DNA from: Setomelanomma holmii
Lineage: Eukaryota; Ascomycota; Dothideomycetes; Pleosporales; Phaeosphaeriaceae
Assembly: GCA_010015745.1 (NCBI GenBank)
Contig: ML978237.1
Coordinates: 87,652 to 151,651, forward strand
Reading direction: 5' to 3'
DNA: 64,000 nt
The notes under the pieces: generated by a model
What the model saw: only the letters and a program-made list of their open reading frames with translations
Told to the model about the DNA's origin: nothing
Databases searched by the model: none
Position numbers and translations under genes: made by a program
In this document: positions 47,540-57,765 of the stretch, one piece after another
Layout of the letters: the number at the start of each line of letters is the position of its first letter
How positions within the stretch are numbered: position 1 is the first letter of the stretch

Positions 47540-49035
47540 GTTCGTGTATGAACCTTTAAAGGGTCCGGCTTCACGATACGCTCACTGAAGGTGCATCCGG
47601 CGGAGACATCAGATCAGATCCAACTGCAAATGTGGGAGCGCACTGATGAAGCATATCAATGTCTGTCATATACCTGGGCTCTCCCATTTTCTGAAAGTGT
47701 TCTGGACAATAGGACTTCAGAAACTGGCAACAATATAACGGTTGGCTCCGCTGTTAGCAATGAGATCACGGTCAATGGAGCCAGACTAAACGTGGGCGCG
47801 AACCTTTACCATTTTCTAGAAGTGGCCGGATAGAAATATACAGATATGCCAATATGGATCGACGCGATCTGTATCAATCAAGAAGACGATTTAGAAAAGA
47901 GTTCACAGGTCGAACGAATGGCCGATGTTCATGCTGGAGCCGACGCAATGCTGTTGTGGCTTGGCGACTGTCCACAATTGGACCTGGCCTTCGATGTCAT
48001 GATATCGAGATCGTGGAAGGCAGGTGGCATGGACCAAGAAGCAAAAGCGAGGCTGGAGATTTTCATCTCGCATTCATATTGGAACAGGACATGGATTACT
48101 CAGGAGTTAGCGAGCTCCAGACGTCTGACCACTCTGAGCCGAAGCAAAGCTGGTCCGTGGGTAGACATTATGCTGTTCGCGATCGCGTCGATCAACAGCG
48201 TCCGACGACGGGATCTGATCGAACATTTCACATGGGTTTGCGTGCTAGAGGTTATCCGGAAGAAAAGAGCCACACCCTATGATACTTCGGCTGAATATGG
48301 GCCACGAGAATCCCAGTGCATTTGGGATCTATTGTGGTGGTGTAATGGCAGCAACTTCTCAGACTCTCGCGATCGTATCTATAGCTTTCGAGCATTGGTG
48401 AAAGACGGCATGTTGCTGGACGTCGGCTATGCTGAAACTGCAGCTCATTTGTTTTGGAGAGCTGGGGCCACCTTTGGCGCATGAAATAGTTTTCGATCTA
48501 TTCGCGACCTGTAAATAGCCCTGGACTTAGACATCAACCAGATCTCGGCAAACCTCGTAGACGATTCAGGAAAGGAGCTTTCGATATCTTTTTGGAACGT
48601 GTCTTGACATATTGCAGGAATATCCTGCAGAAGGAGATTGTTTGCAAACAAGACAAGTGCAAGGAGGTCTGGCCACACTCTTCGAGAAGAATTCCAATGA
48701 AATCTTGTCGCGATCGTTTGCTTTGCACACAACCCGGATCTGGTCCAGCAAATGTGCTCCATGTGCTCGTGCATCCATCAGCTTCGAATCGGCCACCTGA
48801 GATGACATCGGTCACCTTCCCCTACATGAGACACAAGATTGTTAACAGGAAGCATGACGTCGGTATACTCCAGTACAAGACCAGCCACATATGGGCAGCT
48901 GCTGCTGATTTGGGCCTACACCGACAAACACTTGATTCGCGAAAGCGTGCGGCGAGGGGAATGGAGTCTGCAAATCCCAGCGAGGACCTTGATTGAGCTC
49001 CTTCCGGAGTGGTATCGCCCACGAACACGAAGCTG
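47540..49035 (+). pseudogene. HET-domain (heterokaryon incompatibility) gene, broken
   Basis: The HET-domain blocks are clear: AYQCLSYTWALPF, then MPIWIDAICINQEDDLEKSS followed by QVERMADV, GADAMLLWLGDC and NRTWITQELASSRRL. These belong to the fungal allorecognition/cell-death regulators. A TAG at 47831-47833 sits between block 1 and the WIDAICINQ block. An upstream 1-nt shift is likely near 47565, where an FVYEPLKG start and the FTIRSLKVHP continuation are in different frames. The frame stops at TGA 48482-48484, with further stops beyond it (TAA, TGA). The tail around 48900-49030 (LLLIWAYTDKHLIRESVRR) may be the eroded end. No intact N-terminal Met is seen. It lies between the Tc1-like element and another pseudogene. 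Confidence 0.8.
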
Positions 49036-49237
49036 ATGGAGAATCAAGCGAAAACTCAATGCCCAGGTAAGCCATTTAGGGCGAAGGAATATGAGTCCAA
49101 AAAAGTCAAAAGATATGTCGCTGGAATCAGTCTGTCCCATTAGTTGGCCATACAAATACAGGCGTCTGCATGCAACGGTGGGACATCGTCATGTCTTGTT
49201 ACATATCGATGAAGAATCTTGGCACCAAGAATTAGCC

Positions 49238-51423
49238 CTACCTCTTCAGCATCGCAGCCTTCTTCTTCCTCATCTCCTCGAAAAATCCATTCGTCATAGC
49301 CGCCACATCGAGACGACAAAACTCCCACCACGACTCTTGCGACGAAGTCGTATGCCCAACGTACACTTCCCTCGGATGCAGCCTTGCCAACGGCCACAAA
49401 CTCGTCGGCCTCAACGCGGACGTGGCAAGCAGCGGATACACCTCCGTGAACACCAAGCTCGACAGCATCTTCATCTCGCCCTTATACCCCGGCGAAATTT
49501 CATCTAGCATTTCCTTCGGATACTCTACCGTATCCACAAGTCTCACATGGCCCCCTCTATCACCAAAACACGCCGCAAAAGGCGGCGGCCGCGGCCGCGC
49601 CTCCTCTGGGTCCGGATGCACATACGAAACATACGACTGCGCATCAATAACTATGAAGTCTTGCGCCCACATCCATCCCAGCGTAGGCAGCATCGTATAC
49701 GTCTCTTTAAAGTGCCGCTTCGTAGCTTCTAAATCGCCTTCTGCAATCCCAAGTTCTCGACCATCGTAAATCTCCAAACTAGCCATGTCCGCAATGCTCT
49801 CGAATCCCTCGATCCACTCTCCGCTACCGGGCGCGTTCATGTCGGCGCGTAATTTCGTCATGAAATCGGCCCATTCGGCGTCGGATTGGGTGTAGGTTAG
49901 GCGGTAGGCGACGAAACCCCAGTGATGTGTTACGGGGTCGCGGTCGTTAGCGAGGTAGGAAGTTCATGCGTTCTTTGAGGATGGTGATCCAGTAATCTTC
50001 GACTGGGGGTGTGGGTGGACCGCGGAGGGCTGTGCGGATTTCAGCACGGTTTTGACGGCCTTCGCGGTAGTGCCCGATTAGAGTTTCGTGGTCGCAGAAC
50101 CTTGGGGCTGCTGATTGTGGACCCTTTGTCATTTGCGAAACGAGTTCGGATATGTCTTTTAGTGCTTGTTGCTCGGTTGCGGCTTCTGCGTCTTGGGCTT
50201 TGAGCATTTTCGCTGTGTACGTCCACGATTTCGTGGCTGCGTGTTTTTGGTAGAAGTCGGCGCGAACTTCGAAAGACAGATCGGATGCTTTACTTCAAGG
50301 TTTGTAGCCCTTGAAGCTGGTCATTGGTATGCCCGAGGCGCAGTCTGCCTTCGATATCATAGCGTTGAGGGATTGGACACACTCATAATACTTCTTTCCT
50401 GCGACACCAATAGCTTCTTGATCGGTCCCGGTGGCTTCGAGTGCAGCAGTGTATTCTGTGAATGCACGACTTTGCACTTCTTCGACACGATCTACTAGCC
50501 AACGATGTGTTCGATGCGACATGGTTGATATGCGAGCATGAAAGTACTCCGCCCACATCGCGGCGAAGTCGAGCTTCTCCAGGACTCCAGTTCTCTCGCG
50601 ACGATCGTTTACAGCTGCGGCGAACTCGACATATTTATCGACTAAGAAGTTGAAAGCAGCACGCATACTCTTGTGTACCGGTTCATGATTGAACCACCTG
50701 AAAATAGCCAAGATATCGTTCATCAACTCCATAAGATTGCGATAATTCGCCGGATCGTCCATTTTCTTCTGTAGCCAGCGATCACGACTCAAAGGAGCCA
50801 TACCTTGCCACATCTTCGCTTTCAGCGGAATTAGCTGGGCGGAGAAATTGTTGTACGGTGGGGCATTTAGCTCGGTGCCTTCCCATGGACCTTCCAATAT
50901 GGGTGAGAGCGCATCTTGACACGAGCTGTCCGTGATCTTGGTTGGGCCTTCTGCTCATCTGTGGTAAGGCGTGTATAGGAGACCGAGTTCTTCGACTGTC
51001 ATTAATGGGAGGGATGATTGGCTTCCGTCTGGAAGACGGCCAGTAGTGTCATAGTCGGCAAAGCTCATTAATTCATGTGGTGGGATGAGGAGCTGAGCTG
51101 CGAATGTTAGTGAAATATTCTTTGAAAGGAATGCCCGACTTGCAAATCATCAGCTTTTGCAACTTCTCGTGGCTCCAAATGGCGTGGTCGCCGAAGGAAT
51201 GTTTTAACCGGGCTTCAATGGCATCTATGTCTATCTTTCGCAAGGCATCATCGTCGAGCTTGTCTGACTTCGTGGGCGTCTTGCCATTTGCGCTCGTGGA
51301 GTGTGTTCGCTCTTGCCGCCAAGGACGATTGAGCCCTGCGAAAGGACCGAGAGTGATCCGCAGACGAGGCGCGCCAGCAATCAAGTCGCGCCGCACGGCT
51401 GTAAACAGCCGTCTGCTAAACAT
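49238..51423 (-). pseudogene. Broken gene of unknown function with mitochondrial-style N-terminus
   Basis: The minus strand can be read as one gene from MFSRRLFTAVRRDLIAG (51423; basic, amphipathic, mitochondrial-like) to MRKKKAAMLKR and a TAG at 49238-49240. Segments include AIWSHEKLQKLMICK, IPPHELMSFADYDTTGRLPD, GPWEGTELNAPPYNNFSAQL, MNDILAIFRWFNHEPVHKSM, SDLSFEVRADFYQK and DRDPVTHHWGFVAYRLT. Three lesions are visible: TGA at 50955-50957 (after GLLYTPYHR), TGA at 50295-50297 (after SFKGYKP) and a 1-nt frameshift near 49960 between ERMNFLP and LANDRDPVTHHWGF. I do not recognise the family. Both TGAs could derive from CGA by C-to-T change. The 3' exon alone is long and clean. Confidence 0.7.
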
Positions 51424-51670
51424 GACGGACGCGTGTGATCGCTCAAGAGCATTGAGACGCGAGCACTCCGTATTAGCTGCGTTGAGTTGAACAGAGGATG
51501 CGGGTAATTTGATTAGCCCCTGATCGGCAAGAGTGCGGCAAGACCCCGGGGTTGAGTGGGAATATTTGCTAGGGCTTACTCGCATCACGAACACCATAGC
51601 GAACGAAATTAGTCTTGAAATATATTTTGCAAAGATTGGTAAATCACCATAACAGCACATCACAAGCTCA

Positions 51671-51690
51671 GCATCGGAGGTTTAGTGGTA
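51671..51690 (+). repeat. tRNA-Gly 5' fragment
   Basis: GCATCGGAGGTTTAGTGGTA matches the first 20 bases of the intact tRNA-Gly at 62706 at 19 of 20 positions. No anticodon arm or T-arm follows, so this is a 5' fragment. It is about 90 bases upstream of the pogo-type element. Confidence 0.6.
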
Positions 51691-51780
51691 CTACCGGTCG
51701 GAGGACGTTTATAGGGGGTTTTCCTCGCTTGTTGTTCGCCCGCTGTATGCTAGGAGATAGGAATCTAGATGTGAGTACTA

Positions 51781-53904
51781 CCGTGGTGCCCGGCCGTCCG
51801 AGCCACCCGGCCGTTCGAGCCACCCCACCTAGACAACAACCAAACTTCAACAAGCAATAACTCCACCAACATGAGCTCAATTGAGGCTGCGCTTGCAGCT
51901 ATAGAATCTCTGAGGCCTGGTGAGAAGCTTAGCTATCGTCAGATTGCAATAGAGTATCACTGCAATTGTACAACGCTTGCACGGAGACACCAGGGCCGTG
52001 CAGGCTCACGCAGTATCATGGCAGAAAATCAACAGGCTCTCCACTAGCAAGAGCAGGAGCTTCTACGATATATCAAACAGCTTACTAAGCGAGGCTTACC
52101 ACCTACCCGAGCTATGATACAACGCTTTGCCTCAGATATTGCCAAAAGAGAGCCAGGGAAAGGCTGGGTTGATTGTTATATTAAGCGACACAAGGTCAAT
52201 CTCATCTCATGCTGGGCAACTGGAATTGATCGATCGCGCCACCAGGCTGACTCTCAGTCAAAGTATAGCCTCTACTTTGAACTCCTACGCAGTAAGATCA
52301 GCCAATACAATATTGAGCCTCGCCACACGTACAATATAGATGAGAAGGGCTTTATGCTAGGAATCCTTACTCGTTCAAAGCGGGTGTTCAGCAAGAGGAT
52401 GTATGAGGAGGGGAAGATTAAGGCTCATATTCAGGATGGCAATCAAGAGTGGATAACGCTGCTAGCCTGTATATGCGCGGATGGATCTGCTCTCAATCCT
52501 GCAATCATATATCAGTCGACCTTAGGCTTGCTCCAAGACTCGTGGCTTCAAGCTTTTGATCCTAATACTCATCAAGCTTTCTTTGCTGCCTCATCATCTG
52601 GATGGACAAACAACGACATAGGCCTAGCCTGGCTTAAACGCGTATTTGATCGCTCTACAAAGAGCAAGGCTCAATCAAGCTATCGATTACTTATTCTTGA
52701 TGGCCATGGATCTCATCTCACGATGGATTTTATTGAGTACTGCGATCAGAACAGGATTCTCCTCATGGTCTATCCTCCTCAGTCAACCCACACGCTTCAG
52801 CCGCTTGATGTCGTCATGTTCAAGCCTCTCTCAACTGCCTACTCAAGCCAGGTAGCAGCCATTATGGAGAGGTGTCAAGGGCTCACTTCTATGAGCAAGA
52901 GAGACTTCTATCTGATGTATATAGCTGCCTAGAAGGCTACGTTCAAGAAGGAGACTATCCTAAAGGCCTTCCAGGCGACAGGCCTTTCACCTTTTAACCC
53001 AGAGGTGATACTCAAGAGATTTAATGCAAGGCAGCCTACACCAGATCACTCAAGCGATAGCAACTCCTCAGCTTTAAGCACATCTAATTAGAGAAAGATT
53101 AGGCAGCTACTTGATCGCGCTGTAGCTGATAGAGACCAGAAGAGGATCTCAAAGCTCAATCAAACGATCCACGAACTCTCAATCAGATCAGTACTTGCTG
53201 AGCATGAGAACACGAGGCTTAAGGAGGCTCTTAACACCGAGAGGCTACGCAGGAAGCGAGGCAAGGCTCTGCCTCTAGAGCGGAGCGAGGACTATCATAG
53301 TGGAGCTGTATTCTGGTCTCCTAGCAAGGTGAAGGAAGCACGTGATCGCCTGCGGCAGCAGGAGCTAGAGGAGGAGCAACAACAATTCCAGAAAGCTGAG
53401 AGAGTTCGTGTACGAGAGAATCAGAAGCAGGCAAAGCTTCAGGCAGCTCAACAGAGGCGTATAGCAAGGGAAGCAGCTCGCATAGCACGTGAGACTGAGA
53501 GGGCTAGGAAGGCTGCTGAACAGGCCTCACGAGCAGCTGCTCGTAGGACTCAACAACGACTTCAACAAGCTAACAAAACGTCCCAAAAGGCTAGAAGACA
53601 TAGCCTCAGGGCTTCTGTTAAGGCAGCTTCCAAAAAGAGAGCAGCTGCGCAGGCTCAGAATGGTAGGGAGGCCTCAGGTGCTGCAGCAGCTCCACCACCA
53701 TCTCAGTCACGACACGGCCGAGCAATCAATCTTCCAGCTAAATATAGATATCTGTATATATTAATCAAGATCTATAGATCTCACTACAAAAACATGTCGC
53801 GATGATAGCTATTGTACGTGGCTTAATAGCCTTAAGTATAGGTGCTGTTTTGATGTTCAAGGTGGCTCGAACGGCCGGGTGGCTCGGTCGGCCGGGCACC
53901 ACGG
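51781..53904 (+). mobile_element. pogo/Fot1-type DNA transposon with intact terminal inverted repeats
   Basis: Near-identical terminal inverted repeats of about 45 bp frame the element. Left starts CCGTGGTGCCCGGCCGTCCG; the right end, complemented, starts CCGTGGTGCCCGGCCGACCG. Both continue AGCCACCCGGCCGTTCGAGC. A TA dinucleotide flanks each side (51779-51780 and 53905-53906), as expected for the TA target site of Tc1/mariner-superfamily elements. Length 2124 bp. It carries one long transposase frame on the plus strand. Confidence 0.93.
51870..53805 (+). pseudogene. pogo/Fot1-type transposase (HTH plus DDE), interrupted by three TAG codons
   Basis: The frame from ATG at 51870 (MSSIEAALAAIESLRPGEKL) runs 645 codons with only three stops, all TAG: after AENQQALH (52046-52048), after MYIAA (52930-52932) and after STSN (53089-53091). 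N-terminal HTH (YRQIAIEYHCNCTTLARR), CENP-B-like helix-turn-helix, DDE catalytic residues (YNIDEKGFMLG; LLILDGHGSHL; PLDVVMFKPL) and a C-terminal basic coiled coil of Arg/Ala/Gln repeats are all recognisable. This is the DDE_1 transposase type of Fot1/pogo elements. The rest of the frame is free of frameshifts, so the copy is young or lightly mutated. Confidence 0.88.
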
Positions 53905-54365
53905 TAGGTGTCATTTTCGGATTCTGAAATTTCACCACGAAAATTCATAATACGATTCCGAGCATCAGACAGTAACAAGGATCATGACTTTTCGTTTTCA
54001 AATTTAAAATAAGCTTTTAGACTCAAAAACGGGCTGAGAGAGGGGTGAAGGGAGTTTGGTCATCACTCGGTACGTTGGCTTTCTCCCACTATCTCGTCGA
54101 GGTCAGAATTTGGGGCCAATCGAGAGATTTGATCGATTTGATAGATTCTTGATGAAATCTCAATCCAAATCAAAAATCTAATCGCGAGCGAATTTGCGCA
54201 ATCAAGAGCAACTATAAGGTCTACATCTGGTTGATTCTTGATGCTCATAATCCTTTTTGATGACGTATTGTAGACATCCACGACGCCGAGGGTAATTAAA
54301 CAACTGCATCACCAAAGGCTACGCTAGTATATACAGCTCTAGTAGGTCAGAAAACCACAGGAATG

Positions 54366-54387
54366 CACACACACACACACACACACC
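54366..54387. repeat. (CA)11 microsatellite
   Basis: Eleven CA dinucleotides lie immediately upstream of a hAT-transposase remnant. Confidence 0.95.
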
Positions 54388-54389
54388 TA

Positions 54390-54660
54390 TCGCAGACCTT
54401 CAACGCGTACGGCAGCTTCCATATCGACAGGACTGCCGGCGGCGACGCATACACAATATCCCGAAACAACACAACAACCTTCCAGAGGCGCCCTCGTGGA
54501 TGAGATCTAGCGACTTGACAGCTGCTGATTGGGCGGTGAAAATTGAATATATGGAGGTGTTGAAGCCGCTCAAAGAGGCGATAAAAAGACCAGAGCACGC
54601 AGCAAAAACGACAGCTTTTTGTGCTGTATACGAGGTCATAGGTTAACGTTAAATATGAAG
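54390..54660 (+). mobile_element. hAT transposase remnant (plus strand)
   Basis: The plus strand reads WMRSSDLTAADWAVKIEYME, then VLKPLKEAIKRPEHAAK. This matches the C-terminal hAT segment on the minus strand at 55722-56084 (MRSGRLSASDWAVMSEYIAV, then LQPLKEACNSLEARGK). It is short, in the opposite direction to the larger copy, and ends in stops. It is a fossil of a second hAT copy. A TTGATT-rich AT block precedes it (about 54115-54250). Confidence 0.75.
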
Positions 54661-54724
54661 TATTCATGTATATTCTAAGTAACGCATACATGCCCCTGTT
54701 AATAGTTGTGCAATAGCCAATAGA

Positions 54725-55655
54725 TTAACCTTCTAAAAGGAACATTAGGAACCTAGCTCCAACAGTTACGCCATCATGCGGATCGTTGGCTCGATCCTTG
54801 CCATCTTGGTATGTTGCTTCATCCAATACTGATCCATGCCTCCGTTCCAGGAATTCGCTGGCTATTCGCGTTGTACTCTGGATGCCCTTGTAAAGTGAGG
54901 ATACGATTCTTGACGTAGATTCCTTGGACGTCGCCATGGTCTGAGTGGCCAATTGGCTCAACAGACGCAGACGATGAATACCGTGGAAGGACGTCGCGAT
55001 GCATCTGATGAAGTGCCTGTCAGTAAATCCACGTTAGTGCTGTTCAGTGTTTGGGAGACTGTTGCTCCGTGGACGTGATAGAATGTACCAGTGATTCCTG
55101 TCCGAAGAGTTGTTTGCCACTCTCTGTCAGTACCACGGGGGTAACAGAGACCTCCCAACCGGCATCGTTCCTTTCTGGCATGACTCCATAAGCGCGTCCG
55201 ACGATCTGATGCCCGAAGCAAACCGCAATTATCCGAACCCGCGACCTGTCTTGCAGCATTTTTCTGATGAAGTCGACGAGCTTCGATATCCAATTATTCA
55301 GACCTGGCGTGAAGGCATCATATCCTTGCACCACCGATGAAAAATTAGCTGCATGGCCCCTGTCCTGGCTGCTTCACTAGATAAGTGGGCAAGACGCTAT
55401 CTTGAATCACTTACGGCTGCCTGTCAAAATAACTGCATCTATTTTCTCGAGGTCTGGATAGTCTTGCTTGTTAACCACGTCATAGGAGGAAACATACAGA
55501 TCAGCTCGCTCAAGGAGTTCGCTCTCCTCGAGCTTCGAGGCACCGGCCTCAAGGAATGTCTTGTATAGATTTCCAATACTGCCATATTGCTCCTTAGTCT
55601 CGTCAACCAGTGTCAATGGGGCAAGGTTGAGAAGAATCGTGTCGTATTGAATCTA
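54725..55655 (-). pseudogene. Class I glutamine amidotransferase-like gene, 5'-truncated and frameshifted
   Basis: The minus strand reads ILLNLAPLTLVDETKEQYGS, YKTFLEAGASKLEESELL and DAVILTGS. After an intron (GTAAGTG donor near 55406) it reads IIAVCFGHQIVGRAYG with the catalytic Cys, then LHQMHRDVLP, then LQGHPEYN with the active-site His. These are the landmarks of GATase1 proteins related to yeast YLR126C and GMP-synthase N-domains. The tail LDEATYQDGKDRANDPHDG continues in a different frame after a frameshift near 54860. The 5' end lacks an ATG and stops at a TAG about 55655, just before hAT sequence begins. It has probably lost its start to the insertion. Sequence decay is otherwise slight. 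Confidence 0.75.
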
Positions 55656-55699
55656 TGAGGAAGAGCTATTTAAGTAGGCAGGCGTGAGCGCTCTGACTC

Positions 55700-57765
55700 T
55701 GGGGTTAAGCACTAGTCCCAATCAGGCAGATCGCGAGGAAAGAGAAAGGACGGAACCTGGGGCAAGCGCCCTCCCAGGCGGGTGCATACACCCCGACGGA
55801 CAATAGTACTTATCATGCTTTGCCCAAGCCGCGCGCAATTTGATCAATAGATGGTCCTCAGGCGCGCTGTTAGCATTGAAGTTGACGCTCCCGTATAACT
55901 TGGTAGTAGATTCGTAGGCCTTGAGTATAGCCTCAAACTGCGGGATGATCTCATGTATTGCCCCAAACTTGCCTAACTTGCCGCGAGCTTCAAGGCTGTT
56001 GCAAGCCTCCTTCAGCGGCTGCAGCACCGCAATATACTCGGACATTACCGCCCAGTCACTAGCTGACAGCCTACCGGACCTCATCTAACAAGGCGCCTCT
56101 AGCAACATGTTCCCCTTGCTATTAGCGTACGTGTCCTCGCGATCTTGTCGTTCTATGTAGTCGTTTACGTACTTGTTAACAGCATCTTTAAGCGTAATAA
56201 CGCGCTCAAATACGTTGTAATAACTATTCTAGCAGGTGACAACAGGCTTTATAGGCTCTATGTAGCTATCTAATAGAGCGTGTGGGAGTGCGTTTACAAA
56301 GCGTTGCGCGTTGGCGAATAGACTATGCTGCATAGGCGTTCAAATATAATTAATAATGTCTATCAGTACCTCTAGAGGCCCTTCTCTGCGCCACTTCTTA
56401 AGAAACTGCGCGTCTATCTTAAACTCCTCCTTGCTGTTATTGTAGGCGTTGTTATTAAGCCTAAAGATAATCATCTAGCTAACAAGATTGAGTGTGTAAG
56501 GTGCGCAGCAGAGGCGATAATAAGACGCGTCGAAATCATACTCAATCGCGAGGTAGTCAACTGCAGTATTATTGGCGGAGGCGTTATTAAGGACGAGGCA
56601 GCTAACAGTCTGGTAGGTTATACTAAAGCCCTGCAGTGTTTGACTAACAACCTCAGCTATCCTCTTGCCCGTGTGAGCGCCTGTAAGCTGTGGCAGGGCG
56701 ATAGGAAGATCCCTCAGGATACCGTTGGCATCAGCAAAATGAGCTACTACTCTAAAGAAGCCACGCTTGCCGCCCTTTATCGTCTATCTATTAAAGCTTA
56801 TATGGACTTTGCTGATAGCTTGTGACAAGGCGTGAACGACCTGCGGCTCTATAAAACGATAGAGTCGCATAACATAGCTAGAAACACTGTTATGACTTAC
56901 CTACAACGCCTCTGCTGCCTCTAGGTTTGCATACGCGATCATCTCCTTGAAGGCAGGCATTTCAAACTCGCGCAGGGGGTGGTTATTGTCGACAAGCCAG
57001 GAAACTGCTGCATAACAGAAGCCTTAGATGTTAAAGTTGCCTATAGTGTTAGCAATGTCCTGCCTTAACGCAAGGCCTCTTTCAACTGCAAACTTAATTA
57101 ATAACTGCCCTTAAGCATGCTTAGAGACTGCGAGGTTACCTCTGTTGTCGCGTCTGTAGCCTAGCTTATTGATTCCTATATGCTTTATTGCAGCTGAGGT
57201 TGAGTTTGTTGTTTTGTTTATAACTTTATCGCAGGTGTCCTTGTAGCTATAGCAGAGCTTGCACATAAAGAAGGTTCTCTTAGGGTCCTAGAGTAGCGCA
57301 ACACAGTAGCTGTAATTGTATATCTAACTCTTCTTGTTCTTAAGTGTCTGTAGAGGCTTCCTATAACCCTTTAGGCGGCTCTAATTAATGTTAATGAACT
57401 TATCCGCCATACAAGCGTCTAAAGCTGACCATGTTTCTCTGTTGTTAGAGCCTTCGATAGCTACAGTTTCTGCCTTAGTAGCTGCCCCTAAGCCCTCCGC
57501 AGGCGCTGTGATCGTGTCTTCTGGTATCAAGCTAACTAACTGCGACTCAAAAGGGTGCGCATCAGTAGCCTGGCTAGCAGCAGTGGCTAGAGCTTTGCGA
57601 GGAGACGTTCGTATAGATACAGTAGATTGGGAGGCGTTAGATTGGGACGTGTTGGATTAGGAGGCATTAGGTTGGAAGGAAGTGTTAGCGCCTATCCGGG
57701 CACGTTTATTAGAGACATTCTCGCGTTAGGAGGCGCGTTTTAGAGGCATAGTAAAGCTTGTAGAT
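55700..57765 (-). mobile_element. hAT-family transposase, heavily stop-ridden
   Basis: Reading the minus strand from about 57765 gives a proline/Ser N-terminus, a BED-like zinc-finger region (FFMCKLCYSYKDTCD), NAVDYLAIEYDFDASYYRLC-like and HLRDLPIALPQLTGAHTGKR segments, and the C-terminal hAT dimerisation-type block SASDWAVMSEYIAVLQPLKE and LIKLRAAWAKHDKYYCPSG. At least eight in-frame stops occur, including TAG, TAA and TGA. The overlap with a long plus-strand open frame at 57388-57660 is an antisense shadow. Terminal inverted repeats were not found. Confidence 0.75.

Noticed and set aside
51870..53805. Functional read-through of TAG in the transposase
   Set aside because: Three C-to-T events in CAG codons are a simpler explanation, and no read-through context is visible.
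57388..57660. 90-codon plus-strand ORF in the hAT region
   Set aside because: It is the antisense of the hAT transposase N-terminal region, with no domain of its own.
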